NCBI GenBank assembly: GCA_027307115.1
Contig: DAHUXN010000090.1
Coordinates: forward strand, 1-58,106
Reading direction: 5' to 3'
DNA from: Acidobacteriota bacterium
GTDB taxonomy: Bacteria > Acidobacteriota > Terriglobia > Acidiferrales > UBA7541
DNA length: 58,106 nt
Part shown: in pieces, positions 52,029-58,106 of the stretch
Layout: every line of letters starts with the position of its first letter
How positions within the stretch are numbered: position 1 is the stretch's first letter
Notes under the pieces: model-generated
The model's database searches: none
Seen by the model: only the letters and a program-made list of their open reading frames with translations
Told to the model about the DNA's origin: nothing
Program-made: the position numbers and the translations under genes

Positions 52029-54596
52029 ATGACACGCAAACAAACGATTGACAACGAAGTGAAAGACAAGATTGGCGCGCCCGCTGATCCGGGGATTGTT
52101 CCGGTGGAGCAGGGGAATGCGACGGACCGGTTGGCGACGCGCTCGACGGCGGCGGCTGCGGAGTCGTTCGGACCGAATAATGAGCAACTCCCCGAACGGC
52201 TGCAGAACGCGGTGAGGCGGCTGGTGCTGGAACTGGCGAGCGAATCGGAAATATCGCGGCGGGCGGAAATTCGCCGGATCAAGCAAGCGCATCAATTCTG
52301 GCGCGGGCTGCAATATTTGTGGTGGAGCGAGCGCGACCAAAACTGGCATTTGCCGTTCGAGCAAAAGGCGACGGATGAGAGTTCGCTCGAGGATATGCCG
52401 CGCTACGAGTTCGTCACGAATATTTATCAGGCGTTTGGCCTCTCCATTATTTCCGTTTTGAGCCAGGACATTCCGCGGGTGCGATTCTTTCCGCAGTCGG
52501 CGGAGAGCGAGGCGGATGTTTCGTCGGCGAAATCGGCGAGCGACGTGGCGAAATTGATTGAGCGGAACAATCGCATCGGGAATTTGATCGTCGAGGAGGC
52601 GTTTCACCTGTGGACCGGCGGGAAAGTGGGCGCGTATGTGCGCTACGTGGTAGATGGGCAGCGATTTGGTTTTCATCCAGAGACGGAGCTGGACGAACGG
52701 CAGGTGAAAATTGGAGGCGGGTGGATTTGCGGAGAGTGCGGAGCAGAGACGTCCGCGCCGAATGATGGCGAAGGCGGAGATGGGAAGCGAACGGCCTCAC
52801 GTCAGCCGGACATGAAACGTCCGGCGGGACGTGAGCTACAGGCAGGCGGAGCGGAGACGTCCGCTCATTGTGCAGGCGCGTCCAATGACTTCAGAGGGGC
52901 GACCCTTGGGTCGCCCGGGCGGGGCCCTTCCTTCGTCAGCGTAAACAAGCCTCGCCCCTACGAGACGCCACAGGGGGTTGCTATTGCAGATCGAATATCC
53001 TGTTCCGTCTGCGGCGCATTGCTCACGGAAGAGAACTACGTGCCCGAGGAAGTGATCACCGTGCCGGCGGGAGTGCGAACGGCGCGCGTGGCGAACGGGC
53101 AGGAAGTGTTGACGATTGTTGGGGCGCTGGAGCTAAAGACGCCTCCGTGGGCGAACGAAATTCACGAATATCCGTTCCTGCAATGGAACATGGAGGTGCA
53201 TCAAGCGCGTTTGCGCGCGGCGTATCCTCACGCGGCGCGAAAGATTGGAGCGCCCATCGCTGCGGGGGAATCCGCGCAATATGAGCGTTTGGCGCGACTG
53301 GAGCAATCGCAGGGCGGTCCGGTGACGGCGGGCGGGGATTTCAATCCGAATCTGATTACGCTTCAGCGCACATGGCTGCGGCCGTGGGCTTTTTATCAGC
53401 TTGACGACGAAGCGCTACGCGATGAGTTGCTGGCGATTTTTCCGGACGGTTGTTACGCGGCGTTTGCGGGAGACATTTATTGCGAATCGCGAAATGAAAA
53501 TATGGATGACCACTGGCGCGTGATGCACGCGATGCCGGGCGATGGTTCGAGCGGACGGCCGGCGCTGGGGGATGCGCTGATTAGCGTGCAGGAACGTTTC
53601 AACACGCTTTCGAATCTGCAGATCGAGACATACGAATACGGCATACCGCCGATTTACGCGGACAGCGAAGTGCTCGATTTTGACGCGCTGCAATCGCAGA
53701 CCGCGGAGCCGGGCGCGCACTATCCAGCGAAGGCGAAGGCGGGACAGTCGCTCGCGGCGGGATTTTTTCAACCACAGGCGGCGCGTGTGCCTCCCGATCT
53801 TGCGGGACACGCCGCGGATTTGATGGGGCCAGTGGCGCAATTTTTGACGGGGGCGTTTCCCGCGCTTTTTGGCGGCGCGATGACGAATACGAGCACGGCG
53901 TCGGGTTACGCGATGGCGCGCGATCAAGCGATGGGACGAATCGGGCTTGTGTGGCGGCGAATGAAGTTCTTTCATGCGGACTTGATGCTGGCGGCGGTGG
54001 ATTGCTTCCGCAAAAACCGGCCCGGGGATGTGGAAGTCACGCTGCTGGGGCCTGGCGCGGCGTTCGAGTCGAAATGGATACATCTGGTGGACTTGAAAGG
54101 GGAATTGTTTTCGTATCCGGAGACGGACGAACAGTATCCGACGCAGTGGGCGGACCAGCGCACGGTGTTGATGCAATTGATGGCGAATCCCGATCCGCGA
54201 CTGCAGGCCGTGCTCGGCGATCCGTCGAATCTGGGTTTGCTGAAGCGGCTGATTGGATTGGATGAGCTGGTGATTCCCGACGAGGAATCGCGAACGAAGC
54301 AGTATCGCGAGGTCGCGCAATTGTTGCAGGAGCAGCCTGTCGTGCACGCGGATTTCGGAACGGGCGCGGAACAAGTGCTGCCGAGCATCGTGCCGGACGA
54401 GTTTGCGGATAATCACTCCGTGGAGCTCGACGCGTGCAAGCGGTGGTTTTCTTCCGATGCGGGGCAGGTCGCGAAAATCGAGGCGCCCGCGGGTTACGCG
54501 AATGTTCGCGCTCACGCGCAAATGCACGAGCAATTTTTGCGCAAGCAGCAGCTTGAAGCGGCGCAGGCCGGCGCGCAGCAGCAAACGGCGAAGTAA
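52029..54596 (+). CDS. Phage portal protein with repeat-derived insertion
   Basis: An 855-residue protein of the large portal type. WRGLQYLWWSERDQNWHLPF and NIYQAFGLSIISVLSQDIPR open the portal core. The later parts (DLAGHAADLMGPVAQFLTGA, TSTASGYAMARDQAMGRIGL, WADQRTVLMQLMANPDPRLQ) fit the stem and C-terminal helices of dodecameric portals, which seat in the prohead and contact the terminase. A CGEC pair (about residues 235-238) and a CSVC pair (about 325-328, followed by GALLTEENY) look like two halves of a zinc ribbon. Between them lie about 85 residues made largely of translated family D and family E repeats. Start ATG 52029; CAAATTCT upstream gives no good ribosome site. The stop is followed by a short gap. 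Confidence 0.82.
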   Translation: MTRKQTIDNEVKDKIGAPADPGIVPVEQGNATDRLATRSTAAAAESFGPNNEQLPERLQNAVRRLVLELASESEISRRAEIRRIKQAHQFWRGLQYLWWSERDQNWHLPFEQKATDESSLEDMPRYEFVTNIYQAFGLSIISVLSQDIPRVRFFPQSAESEADVSSAKSASDVAKLIERNNRIGNLIVEEAFHLWTGGKVGAYVRYVVDGQRFGFHPETELDERQVKIGGGWICGECGAETSAPNDGEGGDGKRTASRQPDMKRPAGRELQAGGAETSAHCAGASNDFRGATLGSPGRGPSFVSVNKPRPYETPQGVAIADRISCSVCGALLTEENYVPEEVITVPAGVRTARVANGQEVLTIVGALELKTPPWANEIHEYPFLQWNMEVHQARLRAAYPHAARKIGAPIAAGESAQYERLARLEQSQGGPVTAGGDFNPNLITLQRTWLRPWAFYQLDDEALRDELLAIFPDGCYAAFAGDIYCESRNENMDDHWRVMHAMPGDGSSGRPALGDALISVQERFNTLSNLQIETYEYGIPPIYADSEVLDFDALQSQTAEPGAHYPAKAKAGQSLAAGFFQPQAARVPPDLAGHAADLMGPVAQFLTGAFPALFGGAMTNTSTASGYAMARDQAMGRIGLVWRRMKFFHADLMLAAVDCFRKNRPGDVEVTLLGPGAAFESKWIHLVDLKGELFSYPETDEQYPTQWADQRTVLMQLMANPDPRLQAVLGDPSNLGLLKRLIGLDELVIPDEESRTKQYREVAQLLQEQPVVHADFGTGAEQVLPSIVPDEFADNHSVELDACKRWFSSDAGQVAKIEAPAGYANVRAHAQMHEQFLRKQQLEAAQAGAQQQTAK
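52740..52964. repeat. D and E repeats inside the portal gene, with a 17-bp direct repeat
   Basis: Family D lies at about 52795-52842. GGAGCAGAGACGTCCGC (52740-52756) and GGAGCGGAGACGTCCGC (52848-52864) flank it, 108 bases (36 codons) apart. Family E lies at about 52896-52961 and is itself opened by CCCTTCCTTCGTCAGCGTAA (H type). All keep the frame open. Confidence 0.88.
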
Positions 54597-54650
54597 CACC
54601 ATTTCAGCGGTGCAACAGCTTTTGGCGCGACGACCGTCGGAGAATTCAAA

Positions 54651-55211
54651 ATGCCTTTCATCAACGGACGCTTTTATGCGAATCCAGTATTTGGCTGGAG
54701 CGTCGAGTTAGCCAGAATTATCGCTGGTCATGAAGGCCACAACTCAGGAGGCAACAGTGATGCGCATGACGCATCAGATCACAGTATTATTGGGGATGTG
54801 CCGTCCCTTAGTATATACTCCTCCCCGCAGCTTGGTGAGACAGAGTCCTCTGACCGGGCCAGTGGCTTTTGCGACCTGAAAATTAGGTCTCTTCCGCACG
54901 GAGTGAAGTGCGAAGAAGGCAAGAATTATCACGGGATGGCGGTTCTTGTTATTGGCGGCGTTGGTACGGGCTTTCACTATGTTGACCCAGACAGCATACG
55001 TGTTGCGGCCGAAGCAGGCAGTGACATCGTGAGCGTTGATAGCCGTCCCACACAGATCCTCGACGGACCGCAACAATGGGCCGTAAATTTCACGATCAAA
55101 TCCGGTCCCGGCTTTAAGCAGCAAGGTGGTGGCATTTTATGGACCATCCGATACAAATGTACCGGCAAGAAACTGGAAAGGCAGTATCCCCAAATTCTCC
55201 ACTGTCTATGA
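54651..55211 (+). CDS. Hypothetical protein of the phage-like module
   Basis: A 186-residue protein beginning MPFINGRFYANPVFGWSVEL, a start I associate with conserved hypothetical proteins of phage-like regions, though no named family can be given. The middle is Gly/Ser/Asp-rich; the rest is mixed alpha/beta with KCEEGKNYHGMAVLVIGGVG and ITKSGPGF-like strands. Start ATG 54651 lies 54 bases after the portal stop. Its TGA overlaps the ATG of the next gene (ATGA at 55208-55211), so the two are coupled although the second is an exported host-like protein. Confidence 0.6.
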   Translation: MPFINGRFYANPVFGWSVELARIIAGHEGHNSGGNSDAHDASDHSIIGDVPSLSIYSSPQLGETESSDRASGFCDLKIRSLPHGVKCEEGKNYHGMAVLVIGGVGTGFHYVDPDSIRVAAEAGSDIVSVDSRPTQILDGPQQWAVNFTIKSGPGFKQQGGGILWTIRYKCTGKKLERQYPQILHCL

Positions 55212-56155
55212 CGCTACGCGCGGCTTTGCGGTCGCGGCTTTGGCTCCTGCTGCCGCTCTTTGTGCTGATTGCTTCTCCTGCATTCGCACAGGGCCGCTAT
55301 CCCGGCACAGCTTTATGCTTTGTGCGCAATCTGCCGACAGAAGTTCCTTCTGACTTTCCGGAGATCGGCGTTGAGAAGCAGTTTTTTGCCGCTGATTCGA
55401 GCTCGACCGGGGAGCTTCGCGTAAGAAACCTCTCGCCGAAGCCTATCATCGCCATGCAATTGGTTCTTGAATACTACGGAGCGAATGGAGATCGCTTTGG
55501 AGACGTAATAGCGCAAGTAATCGCCAAGGGAATCCCGGCAGAGCAAATGTTGGCGATTGGGAAGCGCATGGACGGTGGCGGAGCCGACGAAATTTCCAAT
55601 CTTGTGCAGCCGGGCGGTACCGCCTCAGTCGACGGCGGCGGCTTGTTCGCAACAGCAACTTGCCCGGTGCGTGCAAAATTGACCGCAGCGCTGCTGTGGT
55701 TTTCCGACGGCACTTCGCTCGATTGGGACGCGCCTGATTCGCGCGTTGATCCCGAATCCGACGAGATACCCTTCGCGAAGCTGCCTGCTTGTCTCGTCGA
55801 GCACAATATCGACCGTCTTTTCTTGGTGCTGGATTTGGACAACACGGGCCATGTGCTGAAGGCGGCAGGTTTCCCGCCGGATGCTTCTCAGCCGGAGCCG
55901 TGCGACCTGCGGGAGGTAGGCGACTGGAAATTTCATCCCGCTCTCCTCGGCGGAAAACCGGTTGCGACGAAGCTGAATCTTCTTCTGCGCCTGTTCGGGA
56001 GCGATAGGGCTAAAGAGGCCGGTGATCTGCCGGTGTCGCGCCGCGAAGCATTGCATCCTGTAACTGTGGTGGACGCTTTTGCGCCTGCGCCGGGAAAATC
56101 CGGGTGGTGGCTTTTCTACGGAAGCATGATTCCGCAGCCGCCGGAGTCTCGCTGA
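55208..56155 (+). CDS. Exported protein of unknown function (relative of 43859-44866)
   Basis: A 315-residue protein. ATG 55208 gives a clean signal peptide (RLWLLLPLFVLIASPAFAQ). The mature part shows LRVRNLSPKPIIAMQLVLEY, ATCPVRAKLTAALLWFSDGT and SLDWDAP, and ends GWWLFYGSMIPQP, the same landmarks in the same order as the protein at 43859-44866. The family is not one I can name. The frame is open upstream to 55139, but the ATG overlapping the preceding stop is the better start. Its place inside a packaging/capsid gene order is odd for an envelope protein. It may be cargo carried by the module or a sign that the module has been broken up. Confidence 0.72.
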   Translation: MTLRAALRSRLWLLLPLFVLIASPAFAQGRYPGTALCFVRNLPTEVPSDFPEIGVEKQFFAADSSSTGELRVRNLSPKPIIAMQLVLEYYGANGDRFGDVIAQVIAKGIPAEQMLAIGKRMDGGGADEISNLVQPGGTASVDGGGLFATATCPVRAKLTAALLWFSDGTSLDWDAPDSRVDPESDEIPFAKLPACLVEHNIDRLFLVLDLDNTGHVLKAAGFPPDASQPEPCDLREVGDWKFHPALLGGKPVATKLNLLLRLFGSDRAKEAGDLPVSRREALHPVTVVDAFAPAPGKSGWWLFYGSMIPQPPESR

Positions 56156-56187
56156 CGGCACTGGCCGCTGTGCCGATGCGGCTGCCT

Positions 56188-57081
56188 CTACAGGTGGCGT
56201 TCGATGGCCGAGGCTTCGTTGCGAGACGAGCCGTAGGCGGAGGAATCCTGCTTGGGGATGGGAGCGACGAGTCGAACGACTTGCAGCATGCGTTCGGGCT
56301 TGAAAGGCTTGGCCATGCAGACAACGGCTCCGAAATTGTGACTCGCGGCGTAATCAGCGGGCTGGGCATTGCGCGTGACGAGAACCACGGGAACGCGCGA
56401 GAGGCGTTCGCTGTTCTTGATGATAAGGCAAAGATCGTATCCGGATGTATCTCCCGCTTCGACTTCGGCGATGAAGCATGCGGGAACGGTGGTGCGCAGG
56501 ATGTCGAGCGCCGCGGCTGCCGTGGAAACCACAAAGACGTCGTAGCCTTCGGGCGTTAGAAGACTCTTCAACTGTTCCTGGCCGCGTTCATCCGATTCGA
56601 CGACAAGTACAACGGGACGCGTTTGCGTGGAATGGATAGGCGCGCCTTTTTCGGCGGAAGAAGCGCCATTGACAGTGGATTTCTCCCTGGCTCCCGGGCC
56701 TGTGGCGGCGGTTGCCGCAGCGGCGCGATGATGAATGCGGCGGAATTGGATGGCGACGCCGAGTTTGTTGTCGCCAAGATCGAGAGTGCGAACTACTTCA
56801 GCAGGCTCTTCGGCATTGAGCGCGTTGGCGGCAGTGGAGAACGGAAACGTGACGCCGAGGGACATGCCTTTCCAAAAATCGCGGCGACCGGTCGAGAACA
56901 GAATGCCGTCGCGGGAAACATCAACGGAAGTGGCGATCTCAGTGAAGGCGTCGGCTTTTGGATCCGTGGCGCGAACACGAATTTGCGCTGAGACTTTGAC
57001 GCGCCTGCGGCGACGACGTTCCGAGGACTGTTCGGTTTGAGAAGGTGAAGGCGCGTAATCCTTAGAATAGTGAGCGTTCAT
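56188..57081 (-). CDS. PilZ plus receiver-domain protein with altered phosphorylation site
   Basis: A 297-residue cytoplasmic protein. After a polar start comes a PilZ domain (about 21-115: RRRRRRVKVSAQIRVRA and VDVSRDG at 53-59), the usual c-di-GMP-binding signature. A linker leads to a response-regulator receiver domain (about 155-272) with the acidic pair Glu162/Asp164 and Lys258 (MAKPF). The phosphoacceptor position holds Glu206 (FIAEVEAGD) instead of Asp, so normal phosphorylation is unlikely and the domain may be fixed in an active-like state (inference). ATG 57081 was chosen for its GGGGGA site; the frame is open to 57192. It is on the opposite strand to the phage-like genes around it. 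Confidence 0.85.
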   Translation of the reverse strand: MNAHYSKDYAPSPSQTEQSSERRRRRRVKVSAQIRVRATDPKADAFTEIATSVDVSRDGILFSTGRRDFWKGMSLGVTFPFSTAANALNAEEPAEVVRTLDLGDNKLGVAIQFRRIHHRAAAATAATGPGAREKSTVNGASSAEKGAPIHSTQTRPVVLVVESDERGQEQLKSLLTPEGYDVFVVSTAAAALDILRTTVPACFIAEVEAGDTSGYDLCLIIKNSERLSRVPVVLVTRNAQPADYAASHNFGAVVCMAKPFKPERMLQVVRLVAPIPKQDSSAYGSSRNEASAIERHL

Positions 57082-57334
57082 CGCGATATCCCCCGGAACG
57101 CGCCAAAAACAGCAAGTGCAATGCGGCCCTAACCGCTGATAGATCTCTGCACGGTCGTGCAGCAGGCGCTGCTGCGCGGGTGCGTCATGCACTATGTTGC
57201 ATCGAGGTTAGCACCATGGCCAATAGTACGGAAGCTGAATTGTGCCGCATCGGCTAATGGGTGATAGCTGAAGCCCCGCACGGCGGTCGAGCATGCCTTG
57301 GAAGGTAAAACAATCTACTGAAAGGAGAATACTT

Positions 57335-58106
57335 ATGGCGGTGAGCACTACGAAAATGCCGGTACGGGGAGCGGGTTCGAGGTCAAGTTTGACCTCGGTG
57401 GACGGAGTGGGAGTTGCGCCCGGGGTGTCGCATAAGAAATCGCACGGGCAACTCTCAGACGACGAAATTTTGGGGTTGGTTACGGCGGTCTCGCGACCGG
57501 GGACATCGACGACGAGCGGCGACGACGGAAATGCGAACGTGGATAATGCCGACAGCAACGACTGGGGAGCGGCCGGCAATGCAGCGGCGCAAGCTGGAAG
57601 CGCTGCGTCAGCTGATTCGGGCGATGAAGCGGGCGATTCGAGCGCGGAGGACGTGATGAATCCGGAAGTCGCGAAGCTGACGGATGCGAACCCGCAGTTG
57701 GCGCAGATGTTGGCTGATGCGCAGGCGTATCGAGCGGTGTTCGCATCGCCCGGGGCAGCGCAGGACGCGAAGAATCAGCTGGAAGAGCTGGATGGATTGT
57801 TCTTTTCGGGGCAGCCGAACGATCATGCGGCGCTGGCGGCACGAATACACGAATTGTCTCCCGAGGCGTTTCAGCATTTTGCGGAAGCTGTGCAGGCGCA
57901 CGCGGCGAAAGTGAACGCGAGCGCGCAACAGCGGCCAGGAGCTGCGGCGAGCGCCGACAGTGCAGCGGGCGCGGGAAATTCGGTGAGTCCGGCGAAGCCC
58001 GAACAGCTTGAATTATTCCCGTCGCACGCGAGCGATTCGGGAAGTGCGCGGAGTGACGCGAGTCAAGGTAGCGGACAATTTGGACAACAGAGCAACCAAC
58101 AAGACA
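57335..58106 (+). CDS. Acidic low-complexity protein, scaffold-like (runs off the right edge)
   Basis: ATG 57335, preceded by AAAGGAG with 7-base spacing, opens a frame that stays open to the last base (257 codons). The product is Ala/Ser/Gly/Asp-rich: an acidic disordered region (GDDGNANVDNADSNDWGAAG), a helical core (NPQLAQMLADAQAYRAVFAS, then LEELDGLFFSGQPNDHAALA) and a Gln/Ser-rich end. In phage gene orders, a helical acidic protein after the portal and before the capsid protein is often the scaffold. The assignment is by context and composition only. The gap 57082-57334 before it shows no gene. Confidence 0.55.
   Translation, partial: MAVSTTKMPVRGAGSRSSLTSVDGVGVAPGVSHKKSHGQLSDDEILGLVTAVSRPGTSTTSGDDGNANVDNADSNDWGAAGNAAAQAGSAASADSGDEAGDSSAEDVMNPEVAKLTDANPQLAQMLADAQAYRAVFASPGAAQDAKNQLEELDGLFFSGQPNDHAALAARIHELSPEAFQHFAEAVQAHAAKVNASAQQRPGAAASADSAAGAGNSVSPAKPEQLELFPSHASDSGSARSDASQGSGQFGQQSNQQD

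Overview
The window looks like a chromosomal segment of an acidobacterium (Acidobacteriota, probably the Terriglobia side). It is G+C-rich (about 60% by eye). It carries eight full-length ADOP permeases (acidobacterial duplicated orphan permease: MacB-type periplasmic domain, two FtsX blocks, no ATPase of their own). Its intergenic DNA is packed with short dispersed palindromic repeats. No rRNA, tRNA, CRISPR array or classical insertion sequence was seen.

Layout. 1-5185: housekeeping genes (5' part of an AlkA-like glycosylase on the minus strand, a ferredoxin/flavodoxin reductase-type flavoprotein, a HAD phosphatase, then overlapping zwf and pgl of the oxidative pentose phosphate pathway). 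5319-19201: a small exported PCYCGC-motif protein behind an ADOP start remnant, four ADOP genes, a membrane protein with a degenerate GGDEF domain, and an ADOP 3' remnant. 19501-25335: a recombinase-like fragment and a BlaI/BlaR1-type regulatory cassette, in which the metalloprotease ends in a heptad-repeat coiled-coil instead of a penicillin-binding sensor and is followed by a secreted stand-alone copy of that coiled-coil domain. 25966-37751: four more ADOPs, then a tandem 3' remnant. 38316-43827: PilZ protein, GNAT acetyltransferase, and a likely exopolysaccharide set (TPR/YaiO-like outer-membrane protein, HEAT protein, processive GT2 synthase). 43859-48076: divergent exported and membrane proteins of unknown function plus a TonB-C-like protein. 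48307-58106: a phage-like packaging/capsid module (small-terminase candidate, large terminase, portal, acidic scaffold-like protein at the edge), interrupted by genes that look like host genes.

How it fits together. All eight ADOPs point the same way, have near-identical 5' and 3' ends and divergent middles, and three remnants lie between or beside them. This suggests expansion and loss by recombination between copies. The repeats (called A, B, C, D, E, J, K here) are mostly intergenic hairpins that often occur as A-then-B pairs. A second layer of ~20-25 bp inserts (H) sits inside members of several families. Copies of D and E have also entered reading frames in frame: twice in the blaR1-like gene, in the phage portal gene (splitting a CxxC/CxxC zinc-ribbon pair) and in a small phage gene.

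The candidates most worth following are (1) the nested repeat network and its in-frame protein insertions, and (2) the BlaI/BlaR1/secreted-coiled-coil cassette with a palindromic operator over its promoter.
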